Assembly (NCBI GenBank): GCA_902806595.1
Contig: CADCXC010000038.1
Location: 2,852,001 to 2,916,000 of the forward strand
Direction of reading: 5' to 3'
DNA from: Pyrenopolyporus hunteri
Taxonomy: Eukaryota; Ascomycota; Sordariomycetes; Xylariales; Hypoxylaceae
DNA: 64,000 bases
Positions 1 to 11,559 of this stretch are shown here, piece by piece. How positions within the stretch are numbered: the first letter of the stretch is position 1; every line of letters begins with the position of its first letter. A model generated the notes under the pieces. The model worked only from the letters and a program-made list of their open reading frames with translations. It did no database searches and had not been told where the DNA came from. A program made the position numbers and the translations under genes.

Positions 1-509
1 GTAATGGTGTCTAAGTCCAATCGCTGATCCTTGTCATAAGCTCCGCCAGTGACGTAAGTCATTCCGGCGGGGAGCTGACGCAGGAACAAAAGGTGCAAAA
101 TCAGAGGGGCAGCTACCGTTTGTATGTAAATGATGACGTAGGTGGTGCCGTTTGACAAGAGTATGCCACATGATGATCGAATGAGCAGCCAGCCAGGGAA
201 ACAGCAGCTCTCCCGTAGCGTATTTGAAGCTTTTAGAAGCCTAGGGTTAGAGTTACTTCCTACATCTTTTCTTTCACACTCGATTCATTCTGAAAACATC
301 TTTTAATACCCGACTTCATCATATTCGCGATTCTCAATTGCTGCTTCATCTACAACGCTTCATCTCAAACCTCGCAATCTAACGACACTACCATATATCT
401 CATCTACTCGTGTATAACCGTAATCGTCGAGAACTAGGAGCAATAAACCCTACCGAGACATCTAACCCGCCATCTTTCTACGTAACTCGAGAAGATAAAT
501 CAGCCCAAC
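1..509. other. Upstream region of the RTC3-like gene
   Basis: No gene was recognised here. The last 250 bases are rich in C/T/A runs typical of a fungal 5' leader running into the ATG at 510. The first 200 bases show no coding signal. Anything that begins left of the window cannot be judged. Confidence 0.5.
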
Positions 510-1378
510 ATGACCAAGGGAGAAGCCACTCAAGTCAAGGTCCACTACAAGGGTAAGGAGGACGACTTCGTCATCTTCGTCGACGACCTCGATACCTACA
601 AGAAGTGGAAGAATGACAAGTCCGTTCCCATGGCCCATTTCGTCTCTACCTTCAAGATCTTCGTAACACACAAGTAAGTTTTCCTTAACCCCCAGCATCC
701 GCTCTCGTTATTTTCCCTAGGCCCTTGTTACACTGGACACAAGAACACTCTACGAGGAATCCTCGAGATATATATATATATTGTCCCAATTGGCGGAAGC
801 AAGAGTAGCGCAGGCTATGGTGAGGCAATGCAGATTCGGCCAGTCAGCCGCACCCGCCAGCAATATAGCCGCCGGGGCGCTTACGGGCTGAACCTGCTGT
901 AACCCAAACCTCAATTCTGTAACAGTCGGCCCCCAAGTGTACGACTTGGGCCCGCGGCACAGCGGGAAGCCGTGGCCAACCGCCCGGTCCTGCAAAGCCT
1001 TGCTCTTTAGACGCCAGGAACCAATCCAAATTCCTAAAATACTCGCAAAACCCAACGCTAGTCCAATTTACTATGGTCGGCGGCTAACGTGGCATGTTGA
1101 ACAGGCAAGGTGCTCAGGGGCAGCTAGACGGTGCTTCCAAAGGAACACTCGAGAATGAGTTCGGTGTCTCCAACGAAGATGAGGTCATTAAGAAGATATT
1201 AGAAGCCGGCAGTATCCAGGAGACGGAGGTAGGTCGCACCCCTTTTCAACCTCTAACTTAACATAGTTGTACGACGGGTTGCTGACAATTGCATTTCACA
1301 CAATAGTTCCCAGAGCGTAATGGACCCAAGAACGACGCCCAGCAGGGCTCCATTGTTACCGGACAGGTTGCGAGATAG
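510..1378 (+). CDS. RTC3: RTC3-like small protein with SBDS N-terminal domain
   Basis: Three coding exons, 510-673, 1105-1228 and 1307-1378, join to 119 codons plus stop. The product starts MTKGEATQVKVHYKG and ends with VTGQVAR. It is a stand-alone SBDS N-terminal (FYSH) fold of the size of yeast Rtc3/Yhr087w (about 111 residues), a small protein linked to RNA metabolism and stress in yeast. The splice sites are GTAAGT...CAG and GTAGGT...TAG, and both junctions keep the frame across conserved residues (THK|QGAQ and ETE|FPER). Intron 1 is 431 nt, much longer than other coding introns in the window. The exact role in filamentous fungi is not known to me; family assignment is firm, function is inferred from yeast. 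Confidence 0.88.
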
Positions 1379-2857
1379 AGTCTTACTCTCCCTTACCGGC
1401 TCCGGTGAAGCCGCTTGCGCTATTCGAGGGCGCGACGTCGGCTCAAGTTATCATCAATTGAGAAGATGGTGCTCAGGATGTTGGAGTATCGTGGCTAAGT
1501 GATACCGCGCATAGCCATCCAATGTGGATTTCTAAAAGTGACGGTATCGTGGGTTAGCTTAGCTTACTAGCTGCTAGCTACAACCGAGGGATACTTTGGC
1601 GATGGATTTACAAGATAGTCGTACATGTAACTAGGGGCGACATATAAATCCAAATAATCCAAGCAGAAGTCCATTTGGAAAAGTAGATGACCTCACCGTG
1701 ATCCGTAAACCACTTTTTATTCTTTGATGAATTACTAGTCTTAATTTGCCAAGCCGTTACCCGACCATCTTAGACCGAGCCTCACGGCCGAGGGTGTTTC
1801 GCAACCTGGTCGCGATACCCACATCTACGGTATCATCCTGCCGGCATCTGAAACGGCGAGCCCAGTCTACACCACGCCCCTATGCGGAGGAGATGAAATT
1901 ACATACGTCCACTTCGCCCCTTATCGACTCACACTGCACTACGCCGTACGTACGAGACGCGATTCGAGTAAGAATGTATTTCTCTTGTGTCGGGGACCGT
2001 GGAATATAAGAAATTGGTGCGAGGGTTTCACCATCTTACATAGGTCATATTACTACTACTACATACTACTACTACATACTACTACTACAACCCGCAATAT
2101 GTAGGTACGAACCAAAATGGCCCCCCATACACACGAACCCGTGTCCGCGTACTCGCTGCCGCCACTGCCACTGCCGCTTAGATGGTATATAATACTTAAT
2201 ACTAAACGCGCCTCCAAACGTTGCGTAGACGCCGTGCGTATCGTGATTGTGCCGGCCATCCGTCAATCAATCAATCCACAGCCTTCTCTCTTGCAGCGTG
2301 CGATTTGTCCTGCTTGTCATCCTGCTCTTCCTATCGTATCGTACACAGTACAGTCTTCAAATGCCAAACGTAAAAGCAGAAATAAAAAGCAAGTTTCGCG
2401 AGCGCCAGTCCTATACGTAAGTTGCAAATGCCATGATGCGACGAGATTGGGGGATGAAAATCGTAGGTTGCCCAAAAGACTCTGGTATATTATTCTTTCT
2501 GTTTTTCATCTCTTTCCTCGGAAAACTTTGTAAACAGACGATTCGATTGGTATGATATGATATGCTCCATATACATCGGGGTAGGAGGATGATATATTTC
2601 ATTCCTTATGAAGTGGTAGAAATGAGAATTATTCGTAGGGTATGTACGGTATGTTATGTATCTCCTAGAGGAGCTCTTCACTTCCTCCTCCTTCTCCTCC
2701 TCACTTCCTCGCGTTGGGTAATTACGAGAACCAGCTCCTAAGCCTGCTTGATCAGGGGAGCATAAGTCGAGGGAAAATGAGTAAGACCGGTCTTGGTTTG
2801 TACGTGGCCCCGAGTACATTGGCTTTCATCGAGCATAAGGTAGTCATTATTCTACCC
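1379..2857. other. Intergenic region between convergent genes
   Basis: It lies between the 3' ends of the RTC3-like gene and the small membrane-protein gene. It holds a (TAC)-rich tandem repeat at 2051-2089 and AT-rich stretches. An open frame at 2117-2533 has no recognisable domain and looks like chance. Confidence 0.5.
2051..2089. repeat. TAC-rich minisatellite
   Basis: A 14-bp unit, TACTACTACTACAT-like, is repeated almost three times. It lies in non-coding DNA and is probably polymorphic between strains. Confidence 0.8.
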
Positions 2858-3417
2858 CTACGCCTTAGATCCGCCCGAGCGGCCTCGTTGTGGTAAAGTC
2901 CATGGTTTCGCGCATATGATCTAGTTACTCCGTTAGCCTCTTACGACGTCTACAATTTGGGACAGCGGTGAGAATGAACATACCTCGCCTTCACTATACG
3001 CCCAGAAATAGACTACCATCGCCACCAAGTAGTAGATGGCCGAGTTCGTGCCTTGATATATGAGAACCGCGGCGAGCGCAGCCATGGGGAACGTGGCGAG
3101 ACGAGCTTCCAGACTCCGATGGATCGCAGTTCCGGCAAGCAGATTAAGCGGCCACTCCCATGCAAATATGAATAACCCCAAGAGTAGGTTAATAATCTGT
3201 AGTACCGGAACTGGCTTCACCGCTCCATCTAACGATTTCGTCAAGAAGTCGAAGAATATCTTAGGCCAGAAGAACGCCTCGAGGGCTGCGGCCATTTGAT
3301 CTAAGGGAACATGTTAGCAAACCTGAAAAATTGCTCTGTGATTTAAGGAGGCCACGTACAACCCGCGGCCGTGAGGGCGATGAGCCTGGCCCAGTGGTTC
3401 TTGATAAGTCTTCCCAT
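2858..3417 (-). CDS. Small fungal multi-pass membrane protein (DUF7727-type)
   Basis: Three exons on the minus strand, 3417-3360, 3300-2984 and 2920-2858, give a 145-residue protein. It starts MGRLIKNHWARLIALTAAG and ends with RGRSGGSKA. Introns are 59 nt (GTACGT...TAG, branch GCTAAC) and 63 nt (GTATGT...TAG, branch GCTAAC). Exon 3 encodes the conserved CAKPWTLP tail, which confirms that the open frame beyond 2983 is intron. I see about four hydrophobic helices, roughly residues 8-20, 50-70, 85-105 and 108-125. It resembles a conserved Pezizomycotina family that I recall as DUF7727; no function is known to me. Confidence 0.8.
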
Positions 3418-3889
3418 TTTGGCAGTTCCTTCTCAGGTTTTTCCTCAACAAGAATTTCGATTCCTTTTCTGTTCCTCGGGGTGTCCCTGATACTCTTTCT
3501 CTTTTTTTCACCTTTTCCCAAAGCTCCAAACGATCCAAGCACCCGGCTCTGTCGACGAATTTCACAAACAAATACACACCCGGTGTAAGAAACGAATGTC
3601 GACTGGCGAGAAACCCACGTCTTCGAGAATCAACAGTCGCGAAGTGAAGGGAAATGCCAGGTAACCGGACCTGCTTGGCGTAGAATAGAAGAGTCGATAT
3701 TAAAGAAAGGTATCGACAATGGCGAGTGCACAGCGCTGGCAGCCGAGAGGAAGAAGAAAAGAAAGAAGAAGAGATGAAGACCAATTGGGAAGAGGCAGGC
3801 CTGGGACGGGGCACCGAAAGGCTATATTGGAGGCACGATGGCCTTAGCTCTTAATCCCCTGCCGGGGAGCTGTGCTCCCGATGAGGGAG

Positions 3890-3919
3890 GGCTCGTGTCA
3901 AGCTTGACTGGTGCGAGCC
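3890..3919. repeat. Nested inverted repeat
   Basis: Outer arms GGCTCG (3890-3895) and CGAGCC (3914-3919) enclose the perfect 10-bp palindrome TCAAGCTTGA (3898-3907). A second small hairpin, GGGAGC-tgt-GCTCCC, lies just upstream at 3865-3879. It sits about 470 bp upstream of the minus-strand gene at 3417, so it could be regulatory or a mobile-element relic. Confidence 0.6.
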
Positions 3920-5053
3920 AGGGGGTGCGCGGTAGTGCGTATCTGACGTTTCTGGGCCGACGATACTAAGCTTCGTATGAGACCCACGTTCTTGAGATCT
4001 TGTCTATAACACCAGCAGGCATCCGAGCGGCATCGAAAATCAGCCACGAGTCTTGCTCGACCCCTTGTCCAAAGGAGACGATTGCAATGTATTGTATTGT
4101 ATAATCCACAACCTTATCCCACCAGTGGGTCGTCAACTAGATCGAGGTGATATGAGGGAACAAGGAGGTGTCTGGAGTCGAAGTTCTAAGTTGTTCGGCG
4201 ATGCTCCGCAGGGGTATCTATGTCATAGCTCATCCAAGTCGTCTAGTCGTCTAATGCTGGGGCTTATGAGGCTCTAGCTCGTCGCATAAGGAAAAAAGGG
4301 TTTGAGATCATACAGGGTGATGACACTGGGGAAGGAGGTGTTCCGAGTCTTTACATGTATGAAAAGGTAGCTCCCGAATTCTTCAGACGTGAGGTGGCAT
4401 GCAGAGAGTTTTAAGAAAGCGACAAGGACGGTGGGTCTTCGAGGACACGCATAGAGTCTTACCAGCCCGGCCGAGACCGCCGTCTTTAGAACCAATACTT
4501 GCAGGGCCAAGATGTGAAGAGGATATACATGTAGAGAGAGAGATACGGCCCGTATGTAACGTACTTCGTACATATTGCGGCCGGCCTTCGAATACATACA
4601 TGTACGTATGTAGATGCCATGGCATGGGGGGATTGCGCAGCCAGCGCGGCGGTTGCACCCTGCTCCATAGTGTGCAGAATAGAAGTATAACCCAATGCGG
4701 TTTAGGATCTGACGATTATCGACCCGTCACGGCGTGTGAACCAGCCGTCGATTGGGTAAAAATATCACCAAGCAGCTTGGCCTGGGTATGCGGGTACTTG
4801 AATAGGCGGTAATGGTAATGCCGCATGGCTGTGGCTATGTATATTGGGTACATTTGATATTGCGGCCGCGAAGTTGGTCGTCGAGAAATAGCCATTGCTA
4901 TGGGAGACCAACGTGATTGGATTTTTCGTGGGCGGCTACAAGTCTTTGCCTGGCCAATGAGAGCCTCGTTCCGGGTGGTTCTGCTGCATAAACTACCCCC
5001 AATGGACCCCGGTCTCTCGAACCCCGGCCGTCAGGGGGGTTCAAGGATAAAGA

Positions 5054-5078
5054 GGGTACTGGGGGGGAGGGGAGGGGG
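5054..5078 (+). other. Potential G-quadruplex
   Basis: Four G runs with short loops: GGG-tact-G7-a-G4-a-G5. This fits the usual G3+N1-7 pattern. It lies in gene-free DNA. Confidence 0.6.
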
Positions 5079-6445
5079 ATATTCCCCAAGGCCGGCCTCG
5101 TTTTTCTGAGTACATACTCACCAATCCGGCTGTTCAGAGCTTTGCATACAATAGCCCTCGGCGCACTATATAGCTAGATTCTAGCCATTGCCTGCCGGAG
5201 AGGTACGGCTCGAAATACCCAAAGGACACCTAAATGACTATGGTGTATGTAGCCGAATCGCCGGGTGGGCAAAACGGTGGTTAGGCACAGTACCTCCTAT
5301 TGCCGGGCTGGGTGACCGGAGGTCTTGCTGTATGTACATACATAGTGCGTACATGTATGTGGTAATTAAGCTGTTAAAGATCAGCTACCCGTTTAGGTCC
5401 TACCCGGAGGATGATCGTATTGACGTCCGGCAGCCAGCGGCTTGTGTCCAGCAGTCTCACCTCATCTCATATGTCCTAGCTTGTTACTCGCGGCGCGTGA
5501 CACGCCGACAACACTTAGATGACTTACTAAAAACCAAGCCGATTCTTAGCTGACTATCGAACGTTGACTTCCTTGGGAGCAAGGGCAATCGAAGCAGCGG
5601 TTCGGGCGAAGCAAGACATTTGAGACGAGCCCCTTCTCGTGAGCAGACGGCCTGGCACGGTCCTAAACGCTTGGTAGTTTCGCAGGGGAAAGCGCTGAAG
5701 CAGATCGGGTTTGGAGGCATCGCTAACTAAGCCGAAGACAAGATCAACTAGCCGTCTGCACGCAAGGATTGACCCCGTCACCCGGGAGACTAGACCGAAT
5801 GAAGGAATGTACACGACAAGTCCGGGATGGGCTGCAAAGCAAGGCATGGAACCGCCAGGGGTTCGAGTTGGACAGGGGCTTATGCTGGAACCGGGCGTTG
5901 AGAGGTCCGACCACAAATCGCCATTTGAAATAAAAGCGCCGACCCTTCTGTACAGGTTCGATCTGGGATTTCTATAATATAGCGTACCTAGGCTAGAGAT
6001 GTCTACCAGGTTGGGATTCCAGCTCGTGTCAGTTTACGTTTTAGACCAATTCTAAAGGAATAGACATTAGCCTCGATCGTGGCCGCGGCCGTCGTGGCTA
6101 TGGGAATCAGAGGAGTGAATTCTAACCCAACCCCAAGCGAAGCATTTCAGCGATAAGCCAAGTAATACTTGGGTACGAACATACCTCAATGATACATGTA
6201 GGCAGCTCTAAGCGAAGAGCCAAGGCCTCCGCACCCCCATACAAGCTCCTTGAAGGCGAAAAGCAATAAAAGGCGGATAGTAGTGCCGGAATAGAATACC
6301 TATCAAGTGGACATTTAATAATACCTACCTCTTATCACCGCACCTTAGCGTCTTGGTGATGTGATGGACGATAAAAGCAGTTCTTTACCAGAACCGTCAG
6401 GTGATTGATCCGATTGTGATAGATACGCGGAGAGATAGATTCGTG

Positions 6446-6476
<31 letters not shown>
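6446..6476. repeat. GATT tetranucleotide microsatellite
   Basis: About seven and a half uninterrupted copies of GATT in non-coding DNA. Confidence 0.9.
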
Positions 6477-7763
6477 CAAGATGGAAACTGGGGAAGACTA
6501 ACCTACAAGCGGTAAGAAATGAGGAGACATTCGATCTGCGTTGCGTACCTGTGTGGTATTCGGTATGCGAGTGTGTTGTACCGCAGTACGTACTTGTAAG
6601 CAGCTAAAGCAGCTAAGGTATGCGGTGTGCCGCCCCGAAGACAAATTAGCTTAAGCCTCGATTTTCAATTGGCCGACTTAGATTTCTTGTAAAAGCCTTT
6701 AAACCTTGTCGGCGGTTCCTGCCGAATTCTAATTGGACTCGCTTCCTCGGAAAGCCACATGTAAGCATGGAGAACGGCGTGGCTTATTCGTGCAATTTCT
6801 GGCCAATCAGAGTTGTCCTATCCCTTCGGGTCCTGGCGTCCAACCATCCAACCAACCCATCCACAGCCATTATAACATGACAGGTCTAAAATACATACCA
6901 CACACATACATCAAGTCGACTCGCAACCAATACGAGTACAAAGTTAGATCCAATTCGATTTATGAGCTCGCGCCTCCAACTCGAGGAATCCGTTCGAATG
7001 GATCAGGAACATTAAAGATGGTATTACGTAGCATACCACACCCAACATCTGATGAGGTCCCGTGTGTACGGGCCCATTGTTACCCCCTACCTTACCCAAC
7101 CACGTTCGACATGTTCCCAAATAATACGCAGCAGATCTGTTGAAGAAATGACCACGTGCATCTATCTATGTGTATGTACATATGTACGAATCTATATCCG
7201 GCCGAGGAGTGACCGCTTATTTCGATCGATGTCCTCTACGTTACCAACCGGAAGGTTGGGATCACACCTCAGGGCAAGCCTCTTTATTTGATTTCCGAAT
7301 GCCGGTAGCTATCCTTATCACAAGTCACAGTCGCAGTCACAGACGATTTGTAAACAATTAGTCTCCAGTCCTATGTACATACGTTCCTTCGGAGATTTTC
7401 TATTGCCAACGTCAATACGCCCATCTATGGGGCAACCATCGTCGATCCGTATTCCTTATCTCAGGTATTCAGCACGTCCATCAATTATAGAATGGAAATG
7501 CAAGTTATTTTCCAACATAACCTTACATCCCGGAAGACATGTGACTGCTCCACGTCCTATCTCCCAACCTGGCAATGGATCTCAGTATAAATTTCCCATA
7601 GAACAGCTAATCTAGCCAACAGCAATACCACGGTACATGTTCTCGAAGGAAGGCCATCCTCGACTTTAGTTAATTAACTCCAATGGGTCTTTCAGATATG
7701 GATAGGCTTAACAGAACATCCTATTCGCTACGATATTGATAGGCAAGTGCCTAATTTGTATTG

Positions 7764-7779
7764 TTTTTTTTTTTTTTTT
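7764..7779. repeat. Poly-T run (T16)
   Basis: Sixteen consecutive T on the plus strand in gene-free DNA. It may be the tail of a retroposed sequence on the minus strand, but no such element is recognisable. Confidence 0.8.
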
Positions 7780-8036
7780 CTTTAACGCCATTGTTGGTAG
7801 AATTGCTTCCATCCTTTGTATACCGCTCTATACTATGGAGAAGTTGGCCGTAGCAAGCCGGGTTCAATGTGGCGCGGTCAGTTTCGACAGGCGCGCAACG
7901 ATCCATCTTACCCCCTACTTCGTGGGAAACCTTGATTGTAGGCTTGATGCGGTGTGCTACGATAGTCAATCTACCTAAACGTACACTACAACTGAGGCGT
8001 TAGCTGAGCAAAAAGCAAGCATCATGCGATGGCCTA

Positions 8037-8985
8037 TTATTCGACCAGATATTCCTTCGCCCAGAAGGAGACGATCTTCTCTGAGTCACTTCCTAAGAAC
8101 TCGGCTATTTTCGTCTGTCCGGCTGGAGTCGACGCCACGTCCAGTAGATCTCTGATGCCGGACGTGATATCCGTTAGAACATTTACCGCGTGGTCTGGCA
8201 GAGGCGGCCCGTCGGAACAGTACGGGAGAAGGGTGCGAGCTGGGCTTTCCATCCTTTTGGATCCTTTGCTAATGCAGACTTGACGCTGAAATCGCTCTAG
8301 ACACGTTGGTACGGCTTGGACTGAGTCAACGGGAATGATGGGCATCTCAAATTCGCCGACGAGCCTCCCCCGCGTTAGTCTAGGGCTATGAAGACAACAT
8401 AAGAGGCAGGGATGCCGAAGGAAGGGAGGCGCGGCTATGGCTCACTGTAGCTCAAGTGTCATGAGTGCCGCCATGGGGCTTTCGTGGCCCTGCGTCTGCT
8501 CAAGCAAGAACACGATGGCGATGTCCTGCCCTCCGTTCAGATAGAATAGCCGCTGGATTCGGTTTCGGGATTCGTCTGCGCCGATGTCTATTGGCGATAG
8601 TAGTATAGCGCGCAGAGTCCTCTGAGAAGCGCCGTTAGGATTTGGCAGAGGGAGGGCCGCATCATGAGTATCTAGTTTGGCCTCTGCCGTCTAATTTTAG
8701 CGCTACCGCATAGCGGATTACCGGTCGTTCGAGCGACTTCCTGCCTTACCTTTCCACCCGCCGTGGCTTTCTCGCAGAAGCGCGGGCACTAGAGGGGCCC
8801 AAAGAGGGCGCTTGCGCAGCGAACAGCAAACTAAGTTATTTGGCATCGCGGTTTTTGGGCTTTCGTTACACGGGGCTAGTTCTCGTACTACAATACCCGG
8901 CTTGCCGGATAACTGGGCTTGATCCCTAGTACCGTCGGCCGTAAACCCGGCTTTCTAATAGCCTTTTGCTATGAAAGGAACGTCT
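8037..8985 (-). CDS. Conserved hypothetical protein, intron-split, 5' end unresolved
   Basis: On the minus strand an exon chain reads 8788-8750, 8621-8446 and 8364-8037 (stop TAA). Introns are 8749-8622 (GTAAGG...CAG, branch CCTAAC) and 8445-8365 (GTGAGC...GAG|G, branch GACTAAC). Reading frame is kept at both junctions. The chain encodes LLSPIDIGADESRNRIQRL, then LFYLNGGQDIAIVFLLEQ, and ends with SFWAKEYLVE. A further upstream exon at about 8964-8895 (ending GKPGIV) joins in frame through a GTACGA donor, but no ATG is found upstream of it. The amphipathic, non-repetitive sequence looks like a real conserved protein, possibly a truncated or decayed gene. I do not recognise the family. Confidence 0.42.
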
Positions 8986-8989
8986 CAGA

Positions 8990-9728
8990 TAGTCCGGGGA
9001 TAACGCATGACTGGTTGGAGCCGGATGATGGAATTGAATGCTGTCAATTTTTAATTTAGACGTCTATCCGTTCGATCCTTCCATCAGGTTGGTGCGTAGG
9101 TAGTACCTACCTACCTACCTAGGTACCTACCTTGAATTAGTTGCATTTTGCGCTCTAAATACCTAGATAGGTAGTCATACTCCTTAAGACAAGTCGACGC
9201 TTCCCTCACGTCCAACTTCTAAATTTATGTATCAGGGTACATGTAAGTATCCATTGGGACACTACCGAGGTACCGAGAGTCGCGCTCCGGCGTAGCGCAA
9301 TATCTATAACCCTATAAACCCAGGTGATCATATTGTAAATGTGAATATAACCCTTGACGGAAGACATGAGAGAAGCGTGTTAGGATCTCGCGTCGATAGA
9401 TAGTAGTATGGACAGGAGCAATTGAACTGGCCGGGCTGAGTAGAGAGTCGATGGACTGTTCTATATTCAGATAGACCCTTATGATAACCCAAGGTAATCG
9501 ACCGAAGATCGTTACCTACATAACGTATATAGCGGCTTAGAGATCTGTACTCTACGCAATTGTCCCCCGTGATATATAAACCCCCAGGCTATATCCATCT
9601 AGAAACGCCGGCTTGCTATATAGATATGTATATGATCGCTACAAATTTGTCGGGTTATCGTATGACAAGGACACGCCATTGATTATTGGCGTGATGTCGG
9701 ACTGTACTCCACGGCTACCGTCTAGGTG
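8990..9728. other. Intergenic region with palindromic TAGG/CCTA repeat
   Basis: No coding signal. A cluster of TAGGTAG and CTACC units at 9096-9133 is one copy of the palindrome family seen across the window. Confidence 0.5.
9096..9133. repeat. TAGGTACCTA-type palindromic repeat cluster
   Basis: Two GTAGGTAG units are followed by four CTAC/CCTA units and a TAGGTACCTA core. The arms are near-complementary, so the tract can fold back. Confidence 0.8.
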
Positions 9729-10444
9729 TTAGGCTGGGGGCGATGTGGTGGGCGCTGGAGGGAAGAGTGGCTTTTGCGTTTTCGGATCCTTGAACTTCCT
9801 TAAAGCTTCCTCGAGCATCAACACTCGGCTCTGCTGGTTTCTTTCAGCCTCCTCAAGCTCCTTCTCCCTTTTTTCAAGTTCTTCGAAGCGTGCGTTGAGC
9901 TCCTTGATCTTCTCGAGGTTGGCGTCCGGCTTCTGAGAGGACCTGTGATACTCGTATAGGATCAGGATGGCGGCCACAAGGAGGATGAAGGCGTCGCCAA
10001 CCACATCCGCGAAGAGGTCGACCGCCTTTGCTTCTGGAAGAGGCCTGAATTTCCTTCTCCAGACGCTTATTATGGGCGGATGCTTCTTGGTATCGCTGGT
10101 TGTACCGTGCTTGGCACGCATCTCGTCTTCCTTCTCTACCTGCTCTTTTGTTTTTACCGTCGGAGCTTCGGCTTTCTCCTTAGCCCTCATTTCCGCCTCG
10201 ACATTCCTGAGAAGCGCCACCGAGAGGCGCATATTCAGCTGGTGGATCGACTGGCCATACTTGGCGGCGAATTTGCGGAAGCGTGGATGGTCGTGGGCTT
10301 GGACCTTGATTTGATTCTGACCGTCGTTGTCAGTACTTATTGAAGACGCTATATATCCCAGCTGGATCGTAATCGTACAGCGCCATATTTTGAAATGTGC
10401 CTTAGGAATAAAGATGCTAGTTTAAACAACGGTAATGCGACCAT
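9729..10444 (-). CDS. OPA3-like mitochondrial protein
   Basis: Two exons on the minus strand, 10444-10379 and 10316-9729, give 217 residues. Exon 1 encodes MVALPLFKLASLFLRHISKYGA, a short hydrophobic/basic leader typical of OPA3. Exon 2 opens with NQIKVQAHDHPRFRKFAA and YGQSIHQLNMRL, the family signature. The 62-nt intron is GTACGA...CAG with a CTGAC branch. A hydrophobic helix lies near residues 120-150 (AVDLFADVVGDAFILLVAA), followed by a charged coiled coil and a Pro-rich end. OPA3 proteins are mitochondrial, with roles in membrane and lipid homeostasis in animals; the fungal role is unclear. It is divergent from the Polo kinase gene. Confidence 0.88.
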
Positions 10445-11559
10445 CTCGCCTCGACTCCGCCGAGTAGTTTTCGGTTCGGCGGTGCGGAACGGGGGGATCC
10501 GAGGAGTAAGGGCGAATGGTGGTTATATTTGTTCGTAGACAGATCCAGTGTAGGCTAGGCTGCTAGGTTTTATAAGAAAGTAAACATATTGATTGGCCAT
10601 GTACGTCTTGATACACACAGAAAGCAGCAGCACGACCTTTTTTCCCCACGTGGAATTAGATATTGATGGTGGGATGTGAGGTGGTATTGGTAGATCCATA
10701 TTGCGCATCTACCTGAATCTTAGGTCATCAAGTTAATCGGAAGCTAGCCAATTACAAGGAGGATTACAAGGTTCAGTAGAGCTTCGCTTATCGATACCGC
10801 GTTGCTAGAGCAGGGTAAGAGCAGGCATGGCTCCACCCTAATTGGGTTAGGCAGGTGAGCTAAATGGCGGTTGCCTCGCCGACGGCTACCAGCGTTTACT
10901 TGTAGATGAACGGACCACTTTTCAGAGTGCGCTTTGCTATTTTGGTGCAGCTGCCGACCGCCAGTGGGTTTTTGCAATTACAATGTACACAGATGTCGAC
11001 TGACTGGAGCTCTTTCACAGCTCTTCCACTTCTCTCATAACATAACCGTCTTTGCTGTGAGGGATTGGGTCCACGAAAGCCACGTCTTTTTTTCTCTCTT
11101 TCCTTCACGGTTGCTCACATCCGACTTCAGATTTCTAAGTCTGATGTTTCGCAAGAGGTGTAAGTAATAGCCGGTGTTTCATTTGATGTAATATGTTGTC
11201 GGCAAACTGAACGCTCTTTCCGGAAGAGTTATCGTCGCCGCCCTAGAAATTTCCTGAAGTCTAGGTCCTGGAGTTGGGTGCATTGGCTCATTTAGAGTCT
11301 TGTACTTCCTCACACATTACCCAGGTCATGTTGGAGCGGTGCATGTGCATCTACTTTGGGACCACGTCTATCTACGACTTGCTTTCATTCTGTTGATGGA
11401 GCAGTCAAATGTTGGATGACAAGGACTTGCAGACCTGCGATTAAAATCAAGCTAATACTCGCGTCTAGGAAACGAAACATCGCGATAATACAAAAACTTG
11501 TCGAAATATCGCAGCCTCCATTCTAGCTTGCCTTGGTGCTTCGTCGGCATACCATCCTA
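10445..11559. promoter_or_regulatory. Shared upstream region of OPA3-like and Polo kinase genes
   Basis: 1.1 kb between divergent starts. No coding region is supported. The OPA3-proximal 60 bases are GC-rich (CGGCGGAG). I saw no clear cell-cycle box (ACGCGT) close to the kinase start. Confidence 0.4.

Larger units (their letters stand above)
3418..8036. other. Gene-free region of 4.6 kb
   Basis: No open frame here has domain, codon or splice support. The region holds a nested inverted repeat (3890-3919), a potential G-quadruplex (5054-5078), a GATT microsatellite (6446-6476) and a T16 run (7764-7779). Long stretches look like degenerate sequence, but I recognise no transposase or reverse transcriptase motif. 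Confidence 0.5.

Noticed and set aside
2117..2533. 138-codon plus-strand frame
   Set aside because: No recognisable domain, unusual composition, lies between two convergent genes; likely chance.
5866..5975. tRNA-like GGTTCGA motifs
   Set aside because: The flanking bases do not form a T-arm or acceptor stem; no tRNA fold found here or at similar motifs elsewhere.
8640..9000. Ribosomal DNA or transposon fragment
   Set aside because: No match to rRNA signatures I know and no transposase motif; part of it fits the exon chain of the cryptic gene.
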